NCBI GenBank assembly: GCA_003574885.1
Contig: PJFC01000003.1
Location: forward strand, 186,001-250,000
Direction: 5' to 3'
DNA from: Geobacter sp.
GTDB taxonomy: Bacteria > Desulfobacterota > Desulfuromonadia > Geobacterales > Geobacteraceae
Length of the DNA stretch: 64,000 nt
Part shown: one piece after another, positions 25,635-33,062 of the stretch
Numbering within the stretch: the first letter of the stretch is position 1
How the letters are laid out: every line of letters starts with the position of its first letter
The notes under the pieces: generated by a model
What the model saw: only the letters and a program-made list of their open reading frames with translations
Databases searched by the model: none
What the model was told of the DNA's origin: nothing
Program-made: the position numbers and the translations under genes

Positions 25635-26144
25635 TCAGGGAAGGGGCACCTCGCCATCGGGATGGGGCGGAATACCTCTGCCTTGCTTCCTGGGAGGGCG
25701 AAGTTTTTCCAGCTTCGCCTGCTGTTCGGGGGTGAGGAGAGCGTTGATCTGGTTCCGTACCCGGGCGCGAGACACGGCCAGTTCGATCTCCGTCTGTGCC
25801 CGGTTCGTAGCGACGGACCTTACCGCCGCCTCGTCGAAGGGGGTGGCCTTCGCTGCGTCACGCATCTGTTGCCGGTAGTCCCTCATTTTTTCCATGAGCG
25901 GTTTGCTCTTCTCCCGCTCGGCGGCGAAGATCGCCTTGATCTGCCCCTGCTGGGCATCGCTCAACCCCAGTTTTTTGGCCATATGGGCAAGACGTTTCTC
26001 CGGTGACATCCCTCCCCTCGGCTCGCCACAAGCCCTATCCCCTTTCGCCGGTCTGGTGGCTGCAGCGCAGACACCCCACGCACCAAAACTCCCACCCGCC
26101 AGCGTTGCCGCCAGCATGCTGCCAATGATGATCTGTCGTTTCAT
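25635..26144 (-). CDS. Spy/CpxP-family periplasmic protein
   Basis: The 169-residue product has a signal peptide (residues 1-28, ending CAAA). The helical body carries the family's paired L-[ST]-x-x-Q motifs, LGLSDAQQGQIKAIF and LLTPEQQAKL. Spy and CpxP are cradle-shaped envelope-stress chaperones or sensors. The gene is divergent from a BaeS/BaeR-like pair with a 210-base shared control region, the usual arrangement for a stress-induced target or feedback partner. The C-terminus PRKQGRGIPPHPDGEVPLP is Pro-rich and abuts a pseudogene fragment, so its end may have been altered. Confidence 0.87.
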   Translation of the reverse strand: MKRQIIIGSMLAATLAGGSFGAWGVCAAATRPAKGDRACGEPRGGMSPEKRLAHMAKKLGLSDAQQGQIKAIFAAEREKSKPLMEKMRDYRQQMRDAAKATPFDEAAVRSVATNRAQTEIELAVSRARVRNQINALLTPEQQAKLEKLRPPRKQGRGIPPHPDGEVPLP

Positions 26145-26354
26145 GATTGTTCTCCTTTCGTCTCTCCATTATGGACGCCACCAACTCGACGTCGTGCGTT
26201 GGAAATACAGATACCAGGGAAATGTGGCGCAATTGTGGAGGAAATGAGGAAAGACGACAATGCACCATTTTGATGATGGTTATCCGCCGATTTCTTGTGG
26301 TAATGTTCAATCAGCAGTTACTGAAAAGAAGCGTGAGTTCACGTGGGGTAGAAC

Positions 26355-27806
26355 ATGAAGATCGGCATCACCCAGCGGCTTTTCCTTGCAATCCTGGCCG
26401 CCGCGTTTCTCTCCGTAGTCAGCATGTTCCTCATCATGCAGTGGAACATCGACCGGGGATTCAGGCGTTATGTCGAAAGTCTTGAGCAGACGCGACTTAC
26501 CAGGCTTGCCGAACAGCTGGAAGAGCGCTACGCGACGCAGGAAAGCTGGGATTTCCTGAAAAACACCCCGGACGCATGGCGTCGCATCCTTGTCGCGTCA
26601 ATCCCCGACGATGAGCCGGGCACGCCGGACCGACCGCGGCGGGGAGATACGAACGCCTCTCCTCAGAAGGGAAGGGACTCTCGCCCTCCCCTCCCCCCAC
26701 ACCTGAGGCGTGGCTTCGTTATGCGGGTTTTCCTGCTCGATGCCGACAAACAGCCGCTGGTCGGTCCGACGGACATCCCGGTAAATACCGTGACCAGGGC
26801 ACTCCAGTACCAGAACCGGGTCGTGGGATACCTGGGGCTCCTGCCGCGCAAACAGCTGTCCGACGAGCACCAGGTCCGTTTCCTGAAAGAGCAGAAATTC
26901 GCCCTTGCCCTGGTGGCCGGGATGGTGGTACTGGTGGCCGCCGGCTTCTCCCTCCTCCTGGCACAGCGCCTGGTCCGACCGATACGGGCACTGGCAGCGG
27001 CGACTGACCGCCTGGCCGCCGGGGAATTCGCCGTACGGGTACCGGTAACCTTCGGCGACGAACTGGGTCATCTGGCACGCGATTTCAACTCCCTCGCCCT
27101 GACCCTGGAGAAAAACGAGCAGGCACGGCGCCAGTGGGTGGCGGACATCTCCCATGAGCTGCGTACCCCTCTGACCGTCCTGCGGGGAGAAATCGAGGCC
27201 CTTCAGGATGGCATCCGTCCGACAACCCCGACGGCAATCCACTCTCTCCATGGGGAGGTGCTCCGGCTGGGGCGACTGGTGGAAGACCTCTACCAGCTCT
27301 CCCTCACCGACCTGGGAGCGCTGGCCTATCACAAGAAAGAGATGGATTTGACCGTTCTCCTCTCCACCGCACTCGCTCCGTATCGCCAGGAATTCGCCCG
27401 CAAGAACATCAAGCTCACTGCCGCCATCCCCTGGGAAAAACCGGCGATGATCTTCGCCGACGCCGAGCGGCTGCACCAGCTCTTTGCCAACCTGCTGGAC
27501 AATGCCCTGAAATACACCGACCCGGGAGGAGAAGTTGCCATCAGCCTCGCCTGCGGCGACGGTGTGGCGACGGTCGATATGGAGGATTCGGCGCCGGGAG
27601 TGGCGGAGGGAGATCTGGGGAGGCTGTTCGACCGGCTTTACCGGGTGGAGACATCCCGTAACCGGGCTGCCGGTGGAGCCGGACTTGGCCTTGCCATTTG
27701 CAGAAGCATCGTCGAAGCCCATGCCGGCACCATCACCGCACGGCATTCGGCACGGGGGGGAATAGGGATCAGTGTGGCACTGCCGCTTGCGGAGAGTAAC
27801 CGATGA
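26355..27806 (+). CDS. Envelope-stress sensor histidine kinase (BaeS-like)
   Basis: The 483-residue protein has TM1 at about 8-28 and a periplasmic domain at ~30-180 that includes a Pro/Arg-rich insert (residues ~85-118). TM2 is at about 183-205 and HAMP at ~206-258. HisKA has H267 in WVADISHELRTPLT. HATPase has NLLDNALKYT and GAGLGLAICRSIVEAH. It probably senses envelope damage, with the divergent Spy/CpxP-like protein as likely co-sensor or target. The stop overlaps the regulator ATG by four bases. Confidence 0.92.
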   Translation: MKIGITQRLFLAILAAAFLSVVSMFLIMQWNIDRGFRRYVESLEQTRLTRLAEQLEERYATQESWDFLKNTPDAWRRILVASIPDDEPGTPDRPRRGDTNASPQKGRDSRPPLPPHLRRGFVMRVFLLDADKQPLVGPTDIPVNTVTRALQYQNRVVGYLGLLPRKQLSDEHQVRFLKEQKFALALVAGMVVLVAAGFSLLLAQRLVRPIRALAAATDRLAAGEFAVRVPVTFGDELGHLARDFNSLALTLEKNEQARRQWVADISHELRTPLTVLRGEIEALQDGIRPTTPTAIHSLHGEVLRLGRLVEDLYQLSLTDLGALAYHKKEMDLTVLLSTALAPYRQEFARKNIKLTAAIPWEKPAMIFADAERLHQLFANLLDNALKYTDPGGEVAISLACGDGVATVDMEDSAPGVAEGDLGRLFDRLYRVETSRNRAAGGAGLGLAICRSIVEAHAGTITARHSARGGIGISVALPLAESNR

Positions 27807-28486
27807 CCGGGAAGATACTGATTGTTGAGGATGAACTGAAGCTTGCGGAACTGCTGCGTGATTACCTTGAAAAGGGAGGGTTTGAGCCGTTCTGCCTTTC
27901 AAATGGTGGAGAGGTCGTCCCCTGGGTCCGGGAGCGGAGGCCCGATCTCATCCTGCTCGACCTGATGCTGCCGGGACGGGACGGGCTGGAGATCTGCAAG
28001 GAGATCCGCACCTTTTCGTCGGTACCGATCATCATGGTCACCGCCCGCATAGAAGAAATCGACCGCCTGCTGGGACTGGAACTGGGAGCCGATGACTACA
28101 TCTGCAAGCCCTACAGCCCCCGGGAGGTAGTAGCACGGGTCAAGGCGGTCCTGCGCCGTACCGGCGGGGGGCAGACACTCCAGGCATCCGGACTGGTTCT
28201 CGACGAGCCACGCCTGCAGGCAACACTCAACAGCCACAACTTGGAGTTGACGGCGGTGGAATTCAAGCTGCTGCAGTTCCTGGTCGCCAATCCCGGCCGC
28301 ATCTACGGCCGGCAGCAGCTCATGGACCGGATCTATCCCGACCAGCGCATCGTCAGCGACCGCACCATCGACAGCCACATCAAGAAGCTGCGCAGGAAGA
28401 TCGAAGAAGCAAGCCCCGACGCAGACATCATCCATTCGGTCTATGGCGTCGGCTATAAATACGAGGCGACACAGCCGGACGAATAA
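27803..28486 (+). CDS. OmpR/PhoB-family response regulator (BaeR-like)
   Basis: The 227-residue product is the cognate regulator of the kinase upstream, with ATGA overlap. The receiver has acidic E9/D10, phospho-acceptor D53 (LLDLMLPGRDG), T/S region VTA and K in CKPYSP. A C-terminal winged helix follows (VEFKLLQFLVANPGRIYGR, SDRTIDSHIKKLRRKIEEA, VYGVGYKY). It probably controls the Spy/CpxP-like gene and its own operon. Confidence 0.94.
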   Translation: MTGKILIVEDELKLAELLRDYLEKGGFEPFCLSNGGEVVPWVRERRPDLILLDLMLPGRDGLEICKEIRTFSSVPIIMVTARIEEIDRLLGLELGADDYICKPYSPREVVARVKAVLRRTGGGQTLQASGLVLDEPRLQATLNSHNLELTAVEFKLLQFLVANPGRIYGRQQLMDRIYPDQRIVSDRTIDSHIKKLRRKIEEASPDADIIHSVYGVGYKYEATQPDE

Positions 28487-28524
28487 TCCGAAACATACCC
28501 TTTGGAAGGTAACTGCATGAACGG

Positions 28525-28560
28525 AAAAAGGCCCACCTGACGAAACGGGGGGGCCTTTTC
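28525..28560. terminator. Bidirectional terminator between baeR-like and lldR-like genes
   Basis: An AAAAAGGCCC / GGGCCTTTT stem sits between convergent genes. On the minus strand it is followed by a T-run, so it serves the GntR gene best. Confidence 0.75.
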
Positions 28561-28581
28561 ATGTTCATATGAATGGTACTC

Positions 28582-29301
28582 TCAGTTTTTTGTCTGCCGG
28601 ACGTAAGCGCTGCTCCGCTGTTCGGCAAACGTGAGGTGGGCGAGCATGGCGTCCCGAGCCCGCTCCGGGTCCCGGTCGCGAATGGCGAGGAAGATGGCCT
28701 GGTGCTGGCCGAACAGGGTGCGGTGGTCCTCCGCGCTAATGTAGACCGCCCGCCAGACGCTGTTCTGGAACTCCTGCATGGCATCGAAGATGCTCTGCAT
28801 GAGGTGCTGCCAGACCACATTGTGGGTGGCACGGGCAACAATGATATGGAAATTGGCGTCAAGGTCCTGTGATGATTTCATCCCGTCCAGATTCCGCTCC
28901 ATCTGGGCAACGACTTCCTCCAATTTCCGCACATCCTCCGGAAGGGCCCGCTGGGCCGCATAATAGGCAGTCCAGGTCTCCATCCCCTTCCGCACCTCGA
29001 CGACGTCCAGCGCCCGTGCCCGCTCCACCTTGATGAGATCGGAGAGCGTATTGCCGGCTGAGGTCTCCACCAGAGACTTGACCACCGTCCCCCCCCCCTG
29101 GTAGGACTCCACCAGCCCCGATGCCGCCAGCATGTTGAGGGCCTCCCGCACCGACGGACGGGAAACGCCGAACATCTCCGCCAACTCCCGTTCGGGGGGG
29201 AGCTTGTCGCCGGGATTGAACTCACCGGCCAGGATCGAGGTGCGGATCTGGTCAGCTATCTGGGTGGAAACCTTCTTCGGTTTGATCGGTTTGAAATTCA
29301 T
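28582..29301 (-). CDS. lldR: GntR/FadR-family regulator of lactate/glycolate genes (LldR-like)
   Basis: The 239-residue protein has an N-terminal winged helix (QIADQIRTSILAGEFNPGDK, PPERELAEMFGVSRPSVREA) and a C-terminal FCD ligand domain. The FCD domain has metal-site residues in NFHIIVARATHN and the C-terminal REDRDPERARDAM-like helix. FCD regulators such as LldR and GlcC bind hydroxy-acids. The gene is next to glcF-glcD and the LutC/LutBA genes, which supports lactate or glycolate as inducer. A terminator separates it from glcF, so it is probably transcribed on its own. The symbol rests on context. Confidence 0.85.
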   Translation of the reverse strand: MNFKPIKPKKVSTQIADQIRTSILAGEFNPGDKLPPERELAEMFGVSRPSVREALNMLAASGLVESYQGGGTVVKSLVETSAGNTLSDLIKVERARALDVVEVRKGMETWTAYYAAQRALPEDVRKLEEVVAQMERNLDGMKSSQDLDANFHIIVARATHNVVWQHLMQSIFDAMQEFQNSVWRAVYISAEDHRTLFGQHQAIFLAIRDRDPERARDAMLAHLTFAEQRSSAYVRQTKN

Positions 29302-29315
29302 ACTGTTCCAATAAA

Positions 29316-29337
29316 AAAGGGCTGATTTCAGCCCTTT
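29316..29337 (-). terminator. Terminator of the glcD-glcF unit
   Basis: A 10-bp perfect stem AAAGGGCTGA / TCAGCCCTTT with a 2-base central gap is followed on the minus strand by six T. It lies 100 bases after the glcF stop. Confidence 0.8.
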
Positions 29338-29436
29338 CTAATACTACATTACCCCACCAATGGCAACAAGATTGCGGTACATGAGCCTTGCGGACAGGTG
29401 GAGTTATCCTGCGTGTTCCGGACAGCTTCAGTCAAA

Positions 29437-30678
29437 TCAGCCGTTAATGCTCGCCTGCAACAGTTCGGTCAGATGGATAACCCGGACCTGGGGTTCCGTT
29501 TTGGCAAGGGCCTGCTTCAGTTGCAGCAGGCAGCCGGGATTGCTCGTCACCAGGTAGTCGGCACCGGTTTTCCGGATCGTGTCGATCTTGCGCAGGAGCA
29601 CCCGGTCGGCCATCTCGGGGCGCTCGATATTATAGGTACCGGCACTGCCGCAACAGGCATCTGCGTCGTCAAGCTCCCGGTAGTCAAGCCCCGGCACCAT
29701 CCGGAGAAGCTGCCGCGGCTCGTTCCTGATCCCCTGGCAGTGGGCGATGTGGCAGGGATCGTGGTAGGTGACCCGGTACGGCAGAGGGCGCAGCCTTTGC
29801 CCGAGCAGCGCAGCACCTTCGACGAGCACCTGGGAGATGTCACGCACCTTGGCACTGAAAACAGCCGCCTGGCCATCGTCTTCCAGGTGGTGGCCGTACT
29901 TCTTCAGCTCGGCGCCGCAGCCGCCGCAATCGGTCACGATGAAGTCCAGGTCGTAGCTGCTGAACAGCTCCACGTTGAAGCGGGCCATCTCTTCCATACC
30001 CGCCCGGTCGGAGGCGAGCATGTTCGGCGCACCGCAGCATTTCTGGGCCTTCGGGGTGATAACCCGGTAGCCGAGGGCGGAAAGGAGCTGGACGGTGGCG
30101 AAGCTCGCCTCGGAAAAGACCAGGCTCATGACGCAGCCAAGGAAAAAACCGACGGTCCCCCGCTCTTCCCCCTGAGCCGGCGTCACTTCCTGAAGGGTCC
30201 GCCGAAGCGGTTGCGCCGGCAGGTGGGGAAGAAGCCCCTCCATCCGCGACAGGCGGGGAGGGAACATCTTGAGCAGCCCGAGCTTGCGCACCACCTTCTG
30301 CAGGCCGGAACGCTGGTAGAGCTTCAGGGGGTAAGCAGCCGCTTCCAGACGATCCGGGTGGGGAAGGAGCCAGTGCAGTACCAGTTCCTCCATGAAGGAG
30401 AGTCCATCCCGGTCCTTCTTCTCGCACTTGAATTCGGCAACCAGTTCGCCGGCGTTCACCCCGCAGGGGCAGGCGGACGCACAGGCCTGGCAGTCGAGAC
30501 AGAGGGAGAGGTAGTCGAGGAACCGTTCGCTCCCCTCCAGATCCCCCTCCTGGAATTTCCGCACCAGCGCCACCCTCCCCCGGGGAGAGGCGGTCTCCAG
30601 GAAGGTCTCTTTGTAGGTCGGGCAGTGGGGGAGGCACATGCCGCAGCGCATGCAGTTGATCAGTTTTTCGTAGCCCAT
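29437..30678 (-). CDS. glcF: Glycolate/D-lactate oxidase iron-sulfur subunit (GlcF-like)
   Basis: The 413-residue protein has two N-terminal 4Fe-4S motifs, CMRCGMCLPHCPTYK (about residue 10) and CLDCQACASACPCGVNAGE (about residue 61). Two CCG domains follow (FFLGCVMSL...KCCGAPN, YHDPCHIAHCQG...DACCGSAGTYNI). GlcF passes electrons from the flavin subunit to the quinone or electron-transfer chain. It lies downstream of glcD on the same strand, separated by about 200 bases with a palindromic repeat. Whether glycolate or D-lactate is the true substrate is open; the Lut genes next door favour lactate. Confidence 0.9.
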   Translation of the reverse strand: MGYEKLINCMRCGMCLPHCPTYKETFLETASPRGRVALVRKFQEGDLEGSERFLDYLSLCLDCQACASACPCGVNAGELVAEFKCEKKDRDGLSFMEELVLHWLLPHPDRLEAAAYPLKLYQRSGLQKVVRKLGLLKMFPPRLSRMEGLLPHLPAQPLRRTLQEVTPAQGEERGTVGFFLGCVMSLVFSEASFATVQLLSALGYRVITPKAQKCCGAPNMLASDRAGMEEMARFNVELFSSYDLDFIVTDCGGCGAELKKYGHHLEDDGQAAVFSAKVRDISQVLVEGAALLGQRLRPLPYRVTYHDPCHIAHCQGIRNEPRQLLRMVPGLDYRELDDADACCGSAGTYNIERPEMADRVLLRKIDTIRKTGADYLVTSNPGCLLQLKQALAKTEPQVRVIHLTELLQASING

Positions 30679-30878
30679 GAATCCGTTTCCCTATGTTCCA
30701 CCTTGGCCGTGGGAGAACGGTTGCGAATTTCCGGAACCTGGCGGCGTTGGACTGCTGAGGCCACTTGTGCGGCGTAGCGCTGCTACGCCTCCGCGGGCCT
30801 CCTTGTCCGCCTTGCCAGAACCCGAAACTTCACAACCGGTAGGTTTGAAGCTAAACCAGAACAAAATCTGCGCCATGT
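30679..30878. repeat. Intergenic palindromic repeat between glcD and glcF
   Basis: The 200-base gap contains the palindrome GGCGTAGC-GCT-GCTACGCC (30771-30789) flanked by GC-rich arms (CTTGTGC, CCTCCGCGGGCC). A 61-codon minus-strand frame runs through it, starting two bases past the glcD stop. Its composition and lack of a recognisable domain suggest a repeat read as a frame, not a gene. Such REP-like blocks inside operons often form mRNA hairpins. Confidence 0.6.
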
Positions 30879-32249
30879 CTAAATAATTTTTCCAGGGTTG
30901 AGAATCCCCTTCGGATCAAATGCTCCCTTGATATTCCGCATTACCCTGATCCCCGTCTCGCCCACCAGCTTCGGCAGGTATTTCTTCTTCGCCAGGCCAA
31001 CGCCGTGCTCCCCGGTGATGGTCCCCCCCATGGCGATGGCCGCATCGAAGATTTCGGCAAACGCCTGGTGGGCGCGGGAAATCTCGTCCTTGTCCCGCTC
31101 GTCGGTCAGGCAGGTGGGATGGAGGTTGCCATCCCCCGCATGGCCGAAGGTGCCGATGGTGAGGTCATATTTCCGTGCGGTCTCCTGAATCAGCTTCACC
31201 ATCGGCGCGATGCAGCTCCGGGGGACGGTGGCGTCCTCCAGGATGGTGGTCGGCTTGACCCGGGCCAGGGCGGAGAGGGCCACCCGCCGGGCGGTGGCGA
31301 GCTTCAGTGCCTCGTCTGCCGTAGCGGCGGTCTGGAAAAAGGAGCAGCGGTGCTTCTCGCAGATGGCCCGTATGGCCGCGGCATCGTCCTGCACCATCGC
31401 CGGGTGGCCATCCACCTCGATCAGCAGCACCGCCTCCACGTCCAGCGGCAGCCCCACCTTCGCGTAATCCTCTACGCACCTGATCGTCACCTTGTCCAGA
31501 AACTCCAGGGTGGCCGGTATGATCCGGGCGGCGATGATATGGGAGACGGTCAAAGCCGCCTGCTCCAGTTCGGGAAAGTGGACGAGCATGGTTTTCTTCG
31601 CCTGGGGCTTGGGGATCAGCCTGACCATCACCCCGGTGAAGATGCCGAGGGTCCCTTCTGACGAGACAAGCAGGTCGTTCAGGTTGTACCCCGCCACGTT
31701 CTTGACCGCCTTACCCCCCGTTTTCAGGAGTTCGCCATTGGGAAGTATCGTGGTAAGCCCCATGACGTAGTCCGACGTGACGCCGTATTTGAGCCCCCGC
31801 AACCCGCCTGAGTTTTCCGCCACGTTCCCCCCCATGGTGGAGATGTTCATGCTTCCCGGGTCGGGTGGGTAGAAGAGCCCCCGCGCCTCCACATCCCGGT
31901 GGAGGGCACTGGTAATGACCCCAGTCTCAACCGTGGCTGTCAGGTTCTCCTCGTCGATCTCCATGATCCGGTTCATGCGGCTCGTCTGAAGGACCACCCC
32001 GCCGGCCGAAAGTGAGCCGCCGGAGAGATTGGTCCCCGAACCGCGGGGGGTGACACAGATGCCGGCGCCATGGCAGAGGGACATAACCCTGGCGACCTCC
32101 CCCGTCGTGCCGGGTAGCACCACTGCCCCGGGCAGGCTTTCCAGTTCCGGCGTCGAGTCATAACCATAGACCGCCAGCGACTCCTTGTCCGAAAGGGTGA
32201 ATTGCTCACCGACGATCTTCTGCAAATCGTTCACAAATGACTGTTCCAT
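30879..32249 (-). CDS. glcD: FAD-linked glycolate/D-lactate oxidase subunit (GlcD-like)
   Basis: The 456-residue protein is of the vanillyl-alcohol-oxidase type. The FAD-binding region is VTPRGSGTNLSGGSLSAGGV and PPDPGSMNISTMGGNVAENSGG. FAD-oxidase C-domain features are TFGHAGDGNLHPT, ITGEHGVG and the ending FDPKGILNPGKII. It oxidises a 2-hydroxy acid to the 2-oxo acid with GlcF as electron acceptor. It is the first gene of the minus-strand unit and is divergent from LutC. Confidence 0.92.
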   Translation of the reverse strand: MEQSFVNDLQKIVGEQFTLSDKESLAVYGYDSTPELESLPGAVVLPGTTGEVARVMSLCHGAGICVTPRGSGTNLSGGSLSAGGVVLQTSRMNRIMEIDEENLTATVETGVITSALHRDVEARGLFYPPDPGSMNISTMGGNVAENSGGLRGLKYGVTSDYVMGLTTILPNGELLKTGGKAVKNVAGYNLNDLLVSSEGTLGIFTGVMVRLIPKPQAKKTMLVHFPELEQAALTVSHIIAARIIPATLEFLDKVTIRCVEDYAKVGLPLDVEAVLLIEVDGHPAMVQDDAAAIRAICEKHRCSFFQTAATADEALKLATARRVALSALARVKPTTILEDATVPRSCIAPMVKLIQETARKYDLTIGTFGHAGDGNLHPTCLTDERDKDEISRAHQAFAEIFDAAIAMGGTITGEHGVGLAKKKYLPKLVGETGIRVMRNIKGAFDPKGILNPGKII

Positions 32250-32404
32250 ACATTACCTCGCCCATCACCCCAAGCCGGCTAGGGAATGGGTCTTTAAAGT
32301 TGATTCTCATTTTCTCGTAATTGGTTAGAGACGAGCGACCGATGGTAGTATCCGACATTTCCTTGCGCTGCGTATGGCAAATAATGCAACACGGTTTTAC
32401 GAAG

Positions 32405-32417
32405 TTGTTATACCAAT
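32405..32417. promoter_or_regulatory. Candidate operator in the glcD/lutC divergent region
   Basis: TTGTTATACCAAT is one base from the palindrome TTGGTATACCAA and sits inside a TTGTTA-N7-TAACAA inverted repeat. FCD-family GntR regulators favour TTGG-N-CCAA-type sites. The assignment to the LldR-like protein is inference. Confidence 0.35.
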
Positions 32418-32471
32418 TAACAAGTTATTTTTTTCCTGTCAAGGTCTTTTTGAAAAAGCCGCTATTTCCGG

Positions 32472-32500
32472 TTGACTCGTGGCGTTTTATACATTATTCT
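32472..32500 (+). promoter_or_regulatory. Sigma-70-type promoter for lutC-lutBA
   Basis: TTGACT at 32472-32477 and TATTCT at 32495-32500 are separated by 17 bases, placing a start site near 32507, about 34 bases before the lutC ATG. Confidence 0.55.
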
Positions 32501-32511
32501 GTAAATAATTT

Positions 32512-32524
32512 TTGGTAATGCCAC
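32512..32524 (+). promoter_or_regulatory. Candidate LldR-type operator at the lutC start site
   Basis: TTGGTAATGCCAC matches a TTGG-N5-CCAA pattern with one mismatch and begins a few bases after the predicted transcription start, where repressor binding would block transcription. Confidence 0.35.
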
Positions 32525-32540
32525 TTCATTGAGGTGCGTA

Positions 32541-33062
32541 ATGGTAGAACGATTCCAGATTGCTGCAGAAGCAGTGGGTGCCATTGTAAAACGGTTTACT
32601 ACTCTGATCGACGGGGCCGGCTACGTGACATCCGTAACCGGCACCACCACCGTCGCCGCCCCTACCCTGCCGCCGGCTCTCCGCCGGGCACTCCCGGACC
32701 TCACCCTCGCCGAACCCGCTGATTTCGCCGTCGCCGGTGCCGGCATCAGCGTCGCCCGCGCCGGCATCGCCGCCACCGGCAGCCTCCTGCTGGAACTCAC
32801 CGACCCGACGGACCGGAGTGCCACTGCTCTTCCACCGGTGCACCTGGTATTACTCGACATAACTACGATCGTTCCAACCCTGGCCGACTTGGCCGGACTC
32901 CTGGCGGAAAACCTCAACCGCCCCTCTCCCGCCTATCTCTCCCTCACCACCGGTCCCTCCCGCACCGCCGATATCGAACGGGTCCTCACTATCGGCGTCC
33001 ATGGGCCCAAGGAGCTGCACATCCTCATGATGGAAGGAGACGCGTCATGGACAAGGGACTGA
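32541..33062 (+). CDS. lutC: LUD-domain lactate utilisation protein C (LutC/LldG-like)
   Basis: The 173-residue product carries the LUD fold. Its C-terminal half has VARAGIAATGSLLLEL, LPPVHLVLLDITTIVPTL and SRTADIERVLTIGVHGPKEL, which is the usual ending GVHGP. I chose the ATG at 32541 because GAGGTG lies five bases upstream. LutC works with LutA and LutB to oxidise L-lactate. It overlaps the next gene by 16 bases. Confidence 0.9.
   Translation: MVERFQIAAEAVGAIVKRFTTLIDGAGYVTSVTGTTTVAAPTLPPALRRALPDLTLAEPADFAVAGAGISVARAGIAATGSLLLELTDPTDRSATALPPVHLVLLDITTIVPTLADLAGLLAENLNRPSPAYLSLTTGPSRTADIERVLTIGVHGPKELHILMMEGDASWTRD

Noticed and set aside
30691-30876. 61-codon minus-strand frame between glcD and glcF
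   Set aside because: It is contained in the palindromic repeat block and lacks a recognisable domain or ribosome site.
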